Source of the DNA: Gp6-AA45 sp035652075 | GTDB lineage: Bacteria; Acidobacteriota; Vicinamibacteria; Vicinamibacterales; CAVVIG01 | Assembly: GCA_035652075.1 (NCBI GenBank) | Contig: DASREL010000107.1 | Coordinates: 24,879-88,878 of the forward strand | Direction: 5' to 3' | DNA length: 64,000 bases | Shown here: positions 16,261 through 25,461 of the stretch, one piece after another | Numbering within the stretch: position 1 is the first letter of the stretch | How the letters are laid out: each line of letters starts with the position of its first letter | Position numbers and translations under genes: made by a program | The notes under the pieces: model-generated | Databases searched by the model: none | What the model saw: the letters and a program-made list of their open reading frames with translations, nothing else | Told to the model about the DNA's origin: nothing

Positions 16261-16909
16261 ACCAACTAATGGGATGCCTGTTGCTGAAAAATTGCCCGGT
16301 CGGGCCGTTGGCTGGCTGCAGGGCGAGCCAGACAATCGTATCAGCGCCCTGCTCGACCGAGGTCGGGGCCCCCGGGCCACCCATCCGCGTTCGAACCCAG
16401 CCCGGATTCACGCTGTTGACGAGGACGCCCATGCCGCGAGTGGCAGCGGCGAGTTGCACGGTGAATGCGTTCAGCGACGCCTTCGAGATCGAATACGCCG
16501 GCGCATACGTGCCCATCGACGAGAGCTGGCCGGCGGCCGAGGACACGTTGACGACCGATCCCGTGCGCCGCTCGACCATGCCTGGGACGAACGCCTGCGC
16601 GACCGCAATGGCGCCAAACACATTCGTTTCGAACGTCATGCGAAACTCGTCGATCGGGGTGGCGAGCAGGTCGCGGTCTTCGCCAATCAACACCGCCGCG
16701 TTGTTGACGAGGATGTCGACGCGACCGAACTCGGCGAGGACAGTCCGCTTGCACGCGGCAATGCTGTCCGCGTTCGTGACGTCGAGGACGACGTCCACGT
16801 GACCAGGGTCACGTCCGGTCTTGATCACCGTCACGCCGGCGGCGGCGAGTTGTCTGGCCACCTCGAGTCCGATGCCGCGATTGGCGCCGGTGACGAGCGC
16901 GATTTTCAC
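16259..16909 (-). CDS. Short-chain dehydrogenase/reductase
   Basis: A 216-residue classical SDR: KIALVTGANRGIGLEVARQL (cofactor site), DVTNADS, DILVNNAAVLIGEDR, and the catalytic Ser and YxxxK in NVSSAAGQLSSMGTYAPAYSISKASL, then VNSVNPGWVRTRMGG. The missing acidic residue after TG-R-D favours NADP. I chose the GTG at 16909, preceded by GGGAG, because it starts at the family's first strand; the ATG 30 bases earlier would overlap the divergent gene's start. It reduces or oxidises an unknown alcohol or ketone. Confidence 0.85.
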   Translation of the reverse strand: MKIALVTGANRGIGLEVARQLAAAGVTVIKTGRDPGHVDVVLDVTNADSIAACKRTVLAEFGRVDILVNNAAVLIGEDRDLLATPIDEFRMTFETNVFGAIAVAQAFVPGMVERRTGSVVNVSSAAGQLSSMGTYAPAYSISKASLNAFTVQLAAATRGMGVLVNSVNPGWVRTRMGGPGAPTSVEQGADTIVWLALQPANGPTGQFFSNRHPISW

Positions 16910-16928
16910 GGTAGGATCACTCCCACGC

Positions 16929-17960
16929 ATGTCCGTCATTGTGATCCATTCCGATCGTTTTGCGGAACACCAGACGCCTCCCGGTCACCCGGAGCGGTCC
17001 GAACGTGCCGAGGTGTTCGACGCGGTCGCCTCGAAGTGGGCCGGCAAGGGGATTGAGGTGGTCGCGCCGCGACTCGCGACGCGCGAGCAACTCGCGCGCG
17101 TGCACGACGTCGATTACATTCGTCGGATATCCGAGACGACGGGGCGTGCGCAAGCGCTCGATCCCGATACCTACACGTCGCCGGACTCGTACGAGGTCGC
17201 GCTGTTGGCCGCCGGTGCGGCCATCGACGCCGTCGAGCGAGTGATGGGTGGATCGCACCGCGCCGCGGTGGCGATGGTGCGTCCGCCCGGGCATCATGCC
17301 GAGCGCGACCGGGCGATGGGCTTCTGCGTGTTCAACAACGTGGCGGTGGCGGCCGCGCACGCGCACACGCTCGGCGCGGCGAAGGTGGCGATCGTCGACT
17401 ACGACGTGCATCACGGCAACGGCACGCAGCACATCTTCGAACACGATAAACACGTCCTCTACGTGTCGACGCATCAGTATCCGTACTATCCCGGCACTGG
17501 CGCGGCCGACGAGATCGGTCTCGATCAGGCCGCCGGATTCACCGTCAACGTGCCGATGGAAGTGGGATCGGTCAACGAGGATTACCAACTCGTGTTCGCG
17601 CGGATCGTGACGCCGGTGCTGAAGCAGTTCGAGCCCGAACTCGTGATCATTTCGGCAGGGTACGACGCGCACGAACGCGATCCCCTCGGCGGCATGCGGG
17701 TCACGACCGCCGCGTTCGGCGCGATGACGCTCGAGTTGCGCGCCGTGGCCGAAGAATGCTGCCGCGGACGCATCGTCGCCGTCACCGAAGGCGGCTACGA
17801 CCTCGAAGGGCTCGGCACGTCGCTGGACGCGTCGATCGCGGTCCTCCACGCGCCGATGACCGCCCCCGAGTGGCCCGCGAGCGGCGTCGCCTCGTCGCGC
17901 GGACGTTTCGCGGTTGACGCGGTTCGTCAATCGCTCGGCGGGTACTGGAACTTACCCTGA
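16929..17960 (+). CDS. Histone deacetylase / acetoin utilisation family hydrolase
   Basis: A 343-residue zinc hydrolase of the HDAC superfamily. It has HPERSERAEVFDAV near the N-terminus, the RPPGHHAERDRAMGFCVFNNVAVAA segment with the catalytic His pair, and the zinc ligands in VDYDVHHGNGTQ (about residue 158) and SAGYDAHERDPLGG (Asp near 240). Bacterial members remove acetyl or other acyl groups from polyamines, lysines or small molecules; the substrate cannot be predicted. The ATG at 16929 begins directly at SVIVIHSDRFAEH. It is divergent from the SDR gene. Confidence 0.88.
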   Translation: MSVIVIHSDRFAEHQTPPGHPERSERAEVFDAVASKWAGKGIEVVAPRLATREQLARVHDVDYIRRISETTGRAQALDPDTYTSPDSYEVALLAAGAAIDAVERVMGGSHRAAVAMVRPPGHHAERDRAMGFCVFNNVAVAAAHAHTLGAAKVAIVDYDVHHGNGTQHIFEHDKHVLYVSTHQYPYYPGTGAADEIGLDQAAGFTVNVPMEVGSVNEDYQLVFARIVTPVLKQFEPELVIISAGYDAHERDPLGGMRVTTAAFGAMTLELRAVAEECCRGRIVAVTEGGYDLEGLGTSLDASIAVLHAPMTAPEWPASGVASSRGRFAVDAVRQSLGGYWNLP

Positions 17961-17971
17961 CGATGTGCTAC

Positions 17972-18000
17972 TGTCTCCTGTCGAAGCAGAAGGGGAGACA
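17972..18000. promoter_or_regulatory. Inverted repeat at the PadR1 start, possible operator
   Basis: TGTCTCC (17972-17978) and GGAGACA (17994-18000) form a 7-bp inverted repeat; the right half is also the ribosome-binding site of the PadR gene that starts at 18000. It could be a self-repression site or a hairpin that hides the Shine-Dalgarno sequence. Confidence 0.35.
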
Positions 18001-18317
18001 TGGATCTGCCGCAGGGCACATTGGATCTGCTGATCCTGAAAGCGATCGCGCTCGAACCGCAGCACGGGTGGGCGATCTCGGAACGCATTCAGCAGTTCTC
18101 GAATAACGCGCTGCGCGTCAATCAAGGTTCCCTCTATCCCGCGCTCCATCGTCTCGAACGCAAAGGCTGGATCAAAGCCGAGTGGGACGTCTCCGATAAC
18201 AACCGCAAAGCGAAGTACTACGAGCTGACCGCGAAAGGGAAGCGGCAGCTCGCCGAGCAGACCGATGCATGGCGAGCGCTGACGGCTGCCGTTGGTCTGC
18301 TGCTGGATCAGACGTAA
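18000..18317 (+). CDS. PadR-family transcriptional regulator (acidobacterial type)
   Basis: A 105-residue winged-helix protein: LPQGTLDLLILKAIALEPQHGWAISERIQQFS, then VNQGSLYPALHRLERKGWIKAEWDVSDNNRKAKYYELTAKGKRQL. This is the compact PadR form that in acidobacteria nearly always precedes an ADOP permease gene, as here (57 bases downstream). PadR proteins repress their own operon and respond to a ligand; the ligand is unknown. GGGGAG is close ahead of the ATG. Confidence 0.93.
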   Translation: MDLPQGTLDLLILKAIALEPQHGWAISERIQQFSNNALRVNQGSLYPALHRLERKGWIKAEWDVSDNNRKAKYYELTAKGKRQLAEQTDAWRALTAAVGLLLDQT

Positions 18318-18369
18318 GCAGCCCTGAAGACTGCGCTACACACGAGGCGGCCCTGACGGGCTGCGCGAC
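18318..18369. repeat. Two REP-like hairpin copies between padR1 and the ADOP gene
   Basis: GCAGCCCTGAAGACTGCGCT plus AC (18318-18339) and a second copy with CGGCCCTGACGGGCTGCGC plus GAC (about 18347-18369). Each has a GCAGC/GCTGC-like stem, a TGA loop and a GCGCnAC tail; compare 40679 and 43369. Confidence 0.7.
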
Positions 18370-18374
18370 AAACG

Positions 18375-20990
18375 ATGCTGAGCGATCTGTTGTTCCGTCT
18401 ACGTGCGCTGGTGCGCGGTCGTCGCCTCGACGAGGAGATGGCTGACGAGCTGCGCTTCCATCTCGAGCGCGAGATCGAGAAGCTCGTTCGGTCGGGAATG
18501 TCACGCGACGAGGCGACACGCCAGGCGCGTCTCGCTTTCGGGGGCATCGACCAGACAAAGGACGCGTGTCGTGATGCGCGCGGGATCTCGTTCGTCGAGA
18601 CGCTGCTGCAGGACGTGCGCTACGGCGTCCGAGCGATGCGTCGGAGCCCGGCTTCTGCGATGGCGACAATCGTCACGATTGCGTTGTCGTCCGCCGCGAT
18701 CGCGACCGTGGCGAGTCTGGGCTACACATTGCTGTGGCGTCCGCTGACAGTCGATCGGCCGAACGAGGTGGTCGCCATCACCGCCGCACATGGACGTGCG
18801 AACGACGGAATCGCCGCGTATCCCGTCTCGTATCCGGACTACGTATCGTTTCGCGATCGGACGACAACGCTCGCTGCGCTCGCGGCGCACTATCCGTTCG
18901 CGCCGCTATTCGTGACGGCAAACGGCACGGCGAGGGAAGTCAACGGCGCGGTCGTCTCCGCGAATTATTTTTCGCTGCTCGGCATCGAGCCAGAGCAGGG
19001 GCGCTTTTTTCACGCCGACGAGGACCGTGTGCCGGATCGCGATCGCGTCGCCGTCATCGGTCACGATTTCTGGCGGACATGGCTCAACGCGTCGCCAACG
19101 GCGATCGGATCGTCACTGACGGTCAATGGCGTACCCGTCACGATTATCGGCATTGCACCCGCGAGCGTTCCGATGCTGACGCCGGTGCGCGTCAACATCT
19201 ATATCCCCACGATGATGCTGCGGGTCGGCTATCGGTGGTGCGATGCGCTCAACGACAACACGTGCAACACGCTGCAGATGGTCGGCCGGCTGGCGCCGGA
19301 TCGCACGCTCGAGGACGCGAACACCGAATTTGCGGCGATCCTGCCGGCGAAATGGAAAAGCGCGCCAATCGGCCAGAACCGCGGCGTCCTCGTTCGTCGT
19401 CCGCGCGGGATGTCCGAGGACGATGACGAGCCACGATTCGTGGCGATCCTCGCAGGCGCGGCCATCGTTCTCTGGATCGTCTGCTGCATCAACCTGGCCG
19501 GGCTGCTGACGGCGCAGTCATCGGCACGCGCACCCGAATTCGCGATCCGCGTGTCGCTCGGCGCCGGTCGCATCCGCATCATCCGCCAGGTCGTCACCGA
19601 GTCGTTGCTGCTCGCGACGATCGGCGGCATCGGCGGCGTTCTGGTGTCGCGCGGTTTCATCGCGGTGCTCGCACGCATGTTCTTCTCGACAGATGACGAA
19701 GGGCATGTGCTGTTCTACGACTTCAGCCCGACAACGTGGATCGTCGTCGCGACGGTGGCGGCAGCGCTTGCTGCAGGGCTGATCTTCAGCGTGATTCCGG
19801 CACTCAACGCGGTCAATCGAGCCAACGTCACGGCGGCGACACGAACGGCGAGCGGTCGCTGGTCGACGACGCGATGGCTGCTGGGCGCGCAGGCGGCCGC
19901 TGCCGTTGCGATGATCGGCACGGCAGCGCTGCTCTACGGAAGCGCGCGGATGATTCTCGCCGGCCGCCACTACGACACGTCTCACGTGGCATTGATGCGG
20001 CTTCGGCCGCGACTGCTGAAATACACGCCGGAACGGGCGCAGCGATTTCAGCACGACGTGATTCGTCGGCTTGCGGCGCTCCCGTCGGTCGAGTCCGCAA
20101 GCCTGGTTGGTGTGGGTGCTGTCCTCGGCGGCGGGACCGCGACGCTGAATACCCACATGCGCGTGCGCTACAACGAAATCGGCCCCGCCTATTTCGCCAC
20201 GCTCAGGGCGCCGCTCGTCGCGGGCCGTGAGTTCGACGAGCGAGACACCCTGCAATCACCGCGAGTCGCGATCGTCAACGAAACGCTGGCGTCGCGGTTG
20301 GCGCCTGCAAGTCAAGCGCTGGGGGCAGCCGTGACCATTGACGGGACGACGTATCGGGTCGTCGGTGTTGTCGCGGACCTCACGCTGCAAGCGCGCAATC
20401 ACGAGGCAGAGCCCTGGGCGTACACGCCGTTCTGGCAAAACGCTGGCGAGATCGACTCACGCCTGGCCGTTCGGGTCTCCGGCGATCCAGCTACGGCGCT
20501 GTCAGCGCTCGCACGCGAGGTCCACGCAGTCGATCCGGACGTGCCGATCGCCGAAACGATCACGCTGCCGACGCAAATGGAGGGTCTCACCCGCCCGATT
20601 CGGGTCGGCGCGGTGTTCGTCGGCTACGCCGCAGCGCTGGCGACGATGCTGACCGCGGTCGGCCTGTATGGTGCGCTCGCGTCGGCAGTCGCACGACGAA
20701 CGAAAGAAATCGGCATCCGGCTCGCGCTCGGCGCACGGCGGCAGCAGGTCGTCGGGGCGATCGTGCGCGACGGGGTTCTTCTCGTGACGGTCGGCAGCAT
20801 GGTCGGCATGCTGCTCGCTCGGGCCGCGTCGCGTGCCGTCGTCCACTTGTTGTACGGATCGCCGGCCGGCGACTGGATGCTGTTTGCCGCGGCCGCGCTG
20901 GCCGTCGTCACCGTTGGTGTGGTGGCATCGCTCCTCCCCGCACGCCGCGCGGCGGCCGTCGAACCGATTTCCGCGCTGCGCCAAGAGTAG
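18375..20990 (+). CDS. ADOP-type ABC permease (MacB-FtsX duplicated orphan permease)
   Basis: This 871-residue membrane protein begins with the ADOP-specific cytoplasmic region (ELRFHLEREIEKLVRSGMSRDEATRQARLAFGG, residues about 25-60), followed by QDVRYGVRAMRRSP, a first MacB-like periplasmic domain, an FtsX block with three or so helices (about 350-500), a second periplasmic domain, and a final FtsX block (about 750-865) ending LLPARRAAAVEPISALRQE. The family is known for being duplicated and for lacking a neighbouring ATPase, and none is seen here. Its role, probably export or envelope signalling, is unproved. PadR1 lies immediately upstream. Confidence 0.92.
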   Translation: MLSDLLFRLRALVRGRRLDEEMADELRFHLEREIEKLVRSGMSRDEATRQARLAFGGIDQTKDACRDARGISFVETLLQDVRYGVRAMRRSPASAMATIVTIALSSAAIATVASLGYTLLWRPLTVDRPNEVVAITAAHGRANDGIAAYPVSYPDYVSFRDRTTTLAALAAHYPFAPLFVTANGTAREVNGAVVSANYFSLLGIEPEQGRFFHADEDRVPDRDRVAVIGHDFWRTWLNASPTAIGSSLTVNGVPVTIIGIAPASVPMLTPVRVNIYIPTMMLRVGYRWCDALNDNTCNTLQMVGRLAPDRTLEDANTEFAAILPAKWKSAPIGQNRGVLVRRPRGMSEDDDEPRFVAILAGAAIVLWIVCCINLAGLLTAQSSARAPEFAIRVSLGAGRIRIIRQVVTESLLLATIGGIGGVLVSRGFIAVLARMFFSTDDEGHVLFYDFSPTTWIVVATVAAALAAGLIFSVIPALNAVNRANVTAATRTASGRWSTTRWLLGAQAAAAVAMIGTAALLYGSARMILAGRHYDTSHVALMRLRPRLLKYTPERAQRFQHDVIRRLAALPSVESASLVGVGAVLGGGTATLNTHMRVRYNEIGPAYFATLRAPLVAGREFDERDTLQSPRVAIVNETLASRLAPASQALGAAVTIDGTTYRVVGVVADLTLQARNHEAEPWAYTPFWQNAGEIDSRLAVRVSGDPATALSALAREVHAVDPDVPIAETITLPTQMEGLTRPIRVGAVFVGYAAALATMLTAVGLYGALASAVARRTKEIGIRLALGARRQQVVGAIVRDGVLLVTVGSMVGMLLARAASRAVVHLLYGSPAGDWMLFAAAALAVVTVGVVASLLPARRAAAVEPISALRQE

Positions 20991-21002
20991 AATTAGAGGT
21001 GG

Positions 21003-23543
21003 ATGACCGAGTTCAAACCACAAGCCCTCGACAAGAAGTGGCAGCAGGCGTGGACTGACGCGAACGCGTTCGAAGTCCAGATCGATCCCTCGCGCGAGAA
21101 GTTCTACACGCTCGAAATGTTCGCGTATCCGTCGGGCCACGCGCACGTCGGACACGTTCGCAATTACATCATCGGGGACGTCTGTGCGCGGACGAAGCGG
21201 ATGCGCGGCTTCAACGTCCTCCATCCGTTCGGGTGGGACGCTTTCGGCCTGCCCGCCGAGAACGCCGCCATCAAGACCGGCACGCATCCCGAGGCCTCGA
21301 CGCTCGCCAACATCGCCCACATGAAAGGGCAGTTGCAGCGCCTCGGCATCAGCTACGCGTGGGATCGCGAGATCGCGACCTGCCTGCCGGACTATTACAA
21401 GTTCAACCAGTGGATTTTCCTCAAGATGTACGAGCGCGGGCTCGCCGTGCGCCGGCGCTCGACGGTCAACTGGTGTCCGAAAGACGAAACGGTCCTCGCC
21501 AACGAGCAGGTGATCGATGGAGCCTGCTGGCGCTGCGGGACGACGGTCGTCGCGCGCGAACTCGAGCAGTGGTTCTTCCGCATCACCGCATACGCCGACG
21601 AGTTGCTCCAAGGCCTCGACACGCTGAAAGAGTGGCCCGAAAAAGTCGTCGTCATGCAGCGCAACTGGATCGGCCGATCCGAAGGGGCGCGGGTCAAGTT
21701 CGCGATTGCCGGCAGCCAGCAGCCAGCATCCGGCAGCGATGCGATCGAGGTGTTCACGACCCGTATCGACACGATCTTCGGCGCGACGTTCGTGCTGCTG
21801 GCGCCCGAGCACCCGCTGGTCGAGAGATTCGCCGCCGAAAGCAGCGATCCGAAAGGGTTCCGCGATCGCGCCGCGAAACTGCGCGCGACCGACCGCGAAG
21901 CGCGGCTGACCGGCGCGACGAAGGAAGGATTCGACACCGGACGAAAGGCCATCAACCCGTTCACGAACGAAGAGATTCCGATCTGGGTCGCCAACTTCGT
22001 GCTGGCTGAGTACGGCACCGGTGCGCTGATGGCGGTCCCCGCGCACGACGAACGCGACTTCGAATTCGCCAGGAAATTCAACCTGCCGATCCGCGTCGTC
22101 GTCACGCATGGCGACGACACGCCGGTGGCGGATTCGATGTCGATGGCGACGACCAACTACGGGACGCTTGTCAATTCGGGTCCGTGGAACGGCAAGCAGG
22201 CCCCCGCGGTGATGACCGAGATGATCCGCGACGCCGAATCGCGCGGCATCGGCAAGGGCGAGGTGCAGTACCGGTTGAAGGACTGGGGCATTTCGCGTCA
22301 GCGGTACTGGGGCACGCCGATCCCGATGATCTACTGCGAGAAGGATGGCATCGTGCCGGTCCCGTACGCCGACCTGCCGGTGAGGCTGCCGAAGTTCGCG
22401 AGCTTCACCGGTCGCGGCGACTCTCCGCTCGCGCAGGTGCCAGAATTCGTCAACGTCACGTGTCCAACGTGCGGCGGTCCCGCCAGGCGCGAGACCGATA
22501 CGATGGACACGTTCGTCGACTCGTCCTGGTATTTCCTGCGGTTCGCCGATCCGAAGAACAGCGAGCTGCCGTTCGATCCGGTGGCTGCCGGCTACTGGAT
22601 GCCCGTCGATTTCTACAGCGGCGGCGTCGAGCACGCGATCCTGCACTTGCTGTATTCGCGGTTCTTCACGCGCGTCCTCCGCGACGTCGGCCTGGTGAAC
22701 TTCGATGAACCGTTCAAGCGACTGCTGACACAGGGGATGGTGCTGAAGAACGGCGCCGTCATGTCGAAGTCGAAAGGCAACGTCGTCGATCCCGACGACA
22801 TGCTGCAGAAGTACGGCGCCGATGCGCTGCGTCTCTACGTCATGTTCGTGGCGCCGCCGGAGAAGGAAGTGGAGTGGAGCGATGCCGGCCTCGAGGGCAG
22901 CTTCCGCTTCCTCGTCCGCGTCTGGCGTATGGTCGATCACTGGTGCGAGACGATTGGCGGGGAAGGCATCCCGGCGTGCGGCGACGACTGCCTCGAGAGC
23001 GAACGCGCGCTGCGCCGGAAGACGCATCAGACGATCCAGCGCGTGACCGTTGACATCGAGGAACGGATGCACCTGAACACGGCCGTCTCGTCGCTGATGG
23101 AGCTCGTCAACGAGCTGTATGCGTTCAGCGAAACCACCGCGCACGGTGCGCCGACGAAGGCGGAGCCGGCCGCGGGACGCGTCGAGCGTCCGCAGACGAT
23201 CGCGGCGCTGCGCGAAGCGATCGACGCGCTCGTCGTGATGATCTCGCCGTTCGCGCCGCACATGGCCGAAGAGCTGTGGCAGATGCTCGGTCATCCAGAC
23301 ACGCTGACGAAGGCGAAGTGGCCGGCGTTCGATCCGGCGATCGCCAAGGCTGACGAAGTCGTCGTCCCGGTGCAGGTCAACGGCAAGGTGCGCGGCCGTG
23401 TCACCGCGCCCGCCGATGCGAGCGCGGATCAGCTGCGCGAGCTCGCGCTCGCCGATCCTGGCGTGCAAACGCACACGGCGGGGAAGACGGTGCTGAAGGT
23501 GCTCATTGGGAAAGGACCCATCGTCAGTGTCGTTGTCAAATAG
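21003..23543 (+). CDS. leuS: Leucyl-tRNA synthetase
   Basis: The 846-residue class I synthetase attaches leucine to tRNA-Leu. The HIGH-like motif is in YPSGHAHVGHVRNYIIGD near residue 45, the KMSKS-like loop is GAVMSKSKGNVVDP near 585, and the editing domain (about 220-410) includes TTRIDTIFGATFVLLAPEHPLV and MAVPAHDERDFEFA. WGTPIPMIYC and the DTMDTFVDSSWYFLRF block are family hallmarks. Its 3' end overlaps the reading frame of lptE. Confidence 0.97.
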   Translation: MTEFKPQALDKKWQQAWTDANAFEVQIDPSREKFYTLEMFAYPSGHAHVGHVRNYIIGDVCARTKRMRGFNVLHPFGWDAFGLPAENAAIKTGTHPEASTLANIAHMKGQLQRLGISYAWDREIATCLPDYYKFNQWIFLKMYERGLAVRRRSTVNWCPKDETVLANEQVIDGACWRCGTTVVARELEQWFFRITAYADELLQGLDTLKEWPEKVVVMQRNWIGRSEGARVKFAIAGSQQPASGSDAIEVFTTRIDTIFGATFVLLAPEHPLVERFAAESSDPKGFRDRAAKLRATDREARLTGATKEGFDTGRKAINPFTNEEIPIWVANFVLAEYGTGALMAVPAHDERDFEFARKFNLPIRVVVTHGDDTPVADSMSMATTNYGTLVNSGPWNGKQAPAVMTEMIRDAESRGIGKGEVQYRLKDWGISRQRYWGTPIPMIYCEKDGIVPVPYADLPVRLPKFASFTGRGDSPLAQVPEFVNVTCPTCGGPARRETDTMDTFVDSSWYFLRFADPKNSELPFDPVAAGYWMPVDFYSGGVEHAILHLLYSRFFTRVLRDVGLVNFDEPFKRLLTQGMVLKNGAVMSKSKGNVVDPDDMLQKYGADALRLYVMFVAPPEKEVEWSDAGLEGSFRFLVRVWRMVDHWCETIGGEGIPACGDDCLESERALRRKTHQTIQRVTVDIEERMHLNTAVSSLMELVNELYAFSETTAHGAPTKAEPAAGRVERPQTIAALREAIDALVVMISPFAPHMAEELWQMLGHPDTLTKAKWPAFDPAIAKADEVVVPVQVNGKVRGRVTAPADASADQLRELALADPGVQTHTAGKTVLKVLIGKGPIVSVVVK

Positions 23544-24114
23544 ACGTCAACCACGGAACGCACGGAACCCACGGAAACTGTTCTTGTTCTGTGCGTTCTG
23601 TGCCTTCTGTGGTTGTCTTTCGTCAGGATGCGGGTACGCGCTCGCGGGCCGTGGATCCTTCTTGCCCGCCTATATCCAGACGATCGGCGTCCCGGCGTTC
23701 ACGAACCGCACCACGGTTTTCAACCTCGAGACGCTGTTGACGACGAAGGTCCGATCGGAATTCATCGGCCGCGGCAAGTATCAGGTGCTGCCGCAGAACA
23801 CCGGCGTGGACGGGCTGCTGACCGGCGAAGTAACGGCGGTGACGATTACGCCGGTCGGGTTCAATCCGAACCAGGCCAACCTCGCGACCAGTTACAGCGT
23901 CACGATGACCGCGCGGATCGAGTTCAGGGATCTCCACGAAAACAAAGTGCTGTGGGAAAATCCTGCGGTGATGTTCCGCCAGGATTACCCGGCCACGAGC
24001 GGCGCGCCGATCGGCAACCCCGTCGCGTTCTTCCAGCAGGACGCCAGCGCGCTCGAGCGCATGACCTCCGAGTTCGCGCGGACCATCGTCAGCTCCATCC
24101 TGGAAGCTTTCTGA
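23527..24114 (+). CDS. lptE: LPS-assembly lipoprotein LptE-like
   Basis: A 195-residue probable outer-membrane lipoprotein of the LptE family, which plugs the LptD channel. It has a basic n-region (NRRQPRNARNPRK), a Cys/Phe-rich hydrophobic region (LFLFCAFCAFCGC), then a lipobox-like LSSGC and the LptE-type mature start CGYALAGRGSFLP, followed by TIGVPAFTNRTTVFNLETLLTTKVRSEFI. The GTG at 23527 overlaps leuS by 17 bases. The signal peptide is encoded by a quasi-palindromic repeat (23548-23615), so this export signal may have arisen from the repeat. An alternative start could not supply an export signal. Confidence 0.8.
   Translation: MSLSNRRQPRNARNPRKLFLFCAFCAFCGCLSSGCGYALAGRGSFLPAYIQTIGVPAFTNRTTVFNLETLLTTKVRSEFIGRGKYQVLPQNTGVDGLLTGEVTAVTITPVGFNPNQANLATSYSVTMTARIEFRDLHENKVLWENPAVMFRQDYPATSGAPIGNPVAFFQQDASALERMTSEFARTIVSSILEAF
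23548..23615. repeat. CACGGAAC-type quasi-palindrome coding for the LptE signal peptide
   Basis: Left arm: three CCACGGAA/GCACGGAA-like units from 23548; right arm: TTCTGTGCG, TTCTGTGCC and TTCTGTGG units ending at 23615. The outer ends CAACCAC and GTGGTTG are exact complements. The element spans the leuS-lptE junction and stays open in the lptE frame. Confidence 0.85.
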
Positions 24115-24115
24115 T

Positions 24116-25084
24116 TTGGCCACACTGACCGTTGCCGCCGTCCGCAAGCAAATCGAGTCAGGCGAGACCGATCCGATTTACCTGCTGACCGGTGAAGACG
24201 ACATCGAGAAGTCGGCGCTCGCCGGCCATTTCGCCGAACTGGTCGACGAAGGGCTGCGCGCGTTCAACGTCGAACGGATCCACGCGGGCGAGTGGACGAC
24301 GGGCGACAAGCTGACGGACGGTGTGTCGTCGCTCATCGATGCGGCGCGAACGCTGCCGATGATGGCGCCGCGGCGTGTCGTCATCGTGCAGCAGGCCGAA
24401 GCGCTCCTGACGCCGAAACGCGAGAGCGACGCGGCGACCAAGGCGCTCGCGCAGCTCGAATCGCTACTCAACGCGCCCGAAAAAGAGACGACGATCGTGT
24501 TCGTGGCCGCGTCCGTCGATCGGCGCAGCCGCATGTTCAAGCTGCTGCAGAAGGTCGGGACCATCGTCGAATGCGGCGTGATTGCGGATCAGGCCGACGC
24601 CGAACGATGGATTCGCAACCGCGTGGCCGCGAACGGTGTGGAGATCGATCCTGCGGCCGCGCGGGCGCTCGCTCAGCGTGCCGGCCCGGACGTCCGGCGC
24701 CTGCGGTCCGAAATCGATCGGCTCCTGCTCTACGCGTACGGCCAGAAGAAGATTGGGATGGACGACGCGCGGGCGATTGCGGGTCCGGCGGCGCTGCAGG
24801 ACGACTGGGCGATGGCGAACGCGATCGAAGCGGGGCAGCCGGGCGAAGCGCTGCGTCAGCTGGCGTTGATTCTCGACAACGGAGCGGCGCCGGAGATGGT
24901 GCTCGGTCAGCTTGGCTGGCTGGTGCGCGCCAAGTTTCCACAGCTCGCGCCGGCGACGGTGCCCGGCGCGGTCGATGCGGTGTTCCGCACGGATCTCGAC
25001 CTCAAACTCTCGGCCGGAGATCCGCGCGTTCTGCTGGAACGATTGATCGTGGAGTTATGCGCGCGACGCCAGGCGCGTCGATAG
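24116..25084 (+). CDS. holA: DNA polymerase III subunit delta
   Basis: A 322-residue clamp-loader subunit that opens the beta clamp. The N-terminal PIYLLTGEDDIEKSALAGHF, PRRVVIVQQAEALL, the TTIVFVAASVDRRSRMFKLLQKVG segment, and the C-terminal LRQLALILDNGAAPEMVLGQLGWLVRAKF match HolA. The TTG start lies 1 base after the lptE stop. The 3' end overlaps the convergent rpsT by 30 bases, as can happen where holA and rpsT are neighbours. Confidence 0.92.
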   Translation: MATLTVAAVRKQIESGETDPIYLLTGEDDIEKSALAGHFAELVDEGLRAFNVERIHAGEWTTGDKLTDGVSSLIDAARTLPMMAPRRVVIVQQAEALLTPKRESDAATKALAQLESLLNAPEKETTIVFVAASVDRRSRMFKLLQKVGTIVECGVIADQADAERWIRNRVAANGVEIDPAAARALAQRAGPDVRRLRSEIDRLLLYAYGQKKIGMDDARAIAGPAALQDDWAMANAIEAGQPGEALRQLALILDNGAAPEMVLGQLGWLVRAKFPQLAPATVPGAVDAVFRTDLDLKLSAGDPRVLLERLIVELCARRQARR

Positions 25085-25318
25085 ACGGGACTTGTAGCGG
25101 CCGCCGGCGTTCTTGTGGATGATGCCCTTGGCGACCATCCGATCGATCAGCGAAATCGTGTCCTGCAGCGCCGACTTGGCCGCCTTCAGGTCGTTACCCG
25201 CAATCGCCGCCCGAACGTTCTTCAACGCGCCGCGCAGGCGCGACCGGAACTGCCGATTGTGCTCCCGGTTCTTGAGACTCTGTTTGTGCGCCTTCAGCGC
25301 GGATGCATGACTAGCCAC
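25055..25318 (-). CDS. rpsT: 30S ribosomal protein S20
   Basis: An 87-residue basic protein: ASHASALKAHKQSLKNREHNRQFRSRLRGALKNVRAAI at the N-terminus and LIDRMVAKGIIHKNAGGRYKSRLSTRL at the end, matching S20. The start is a GTG; the nearest GGAGG lies about 12 bases before it, a rather long spacing. S20 is often found beside holA, in convergent orientation as here. The last 30 bases overlap holA on the other strand. Confidence 0.96.
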   Translation of the reverse strand: MASHASALKAHKQSLKNREHNRQFRSRLRGALKNVRAAIAGNDLKAAKSALQDTISLIDRMVAKGIIHKNAGGRYKSRLSTRLASRA

Positions 25319-25358
25319 GGTTCAGACAGTCCTCCAAAAACACGATCTTAGCACGTGT

Positions 25359-25447
25359 AATGCGGATTGAGGATTGCGGATTGCGGATTGATTGTCGATT
25401 CCGCAAATCACCAATAAATCCGCAATCCTCAATCCGCAATCCGCAAT
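25359..25447. repeat. ATTGCGG-type quasi-palindrome, second copy
   Basis: The left arm (about 25359-25396) has GCGGATTGAGGATTGCGGAT-like units and ends GATTGATTG; the right arm (about 25410-25447) is its near-exact reverse complement, ending ATCCGCAATGAC. Centre and ends match the copy at 11988-12079. It lies between the rpsT promoter side and the PadR2 operator. Confidence 0.9.
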
Positions 25448-25461
25448 GACTTGGAACCCGT

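Noticed and set aside
20502..23474. 990-codon open frame on the minus strand opposite leuS
   Set aside because: It lies wholly on a well-supported leuS gene, is very rich in Arg, His and Asp, and is a mirror of high-GC third-position bias. No domain was recognised.
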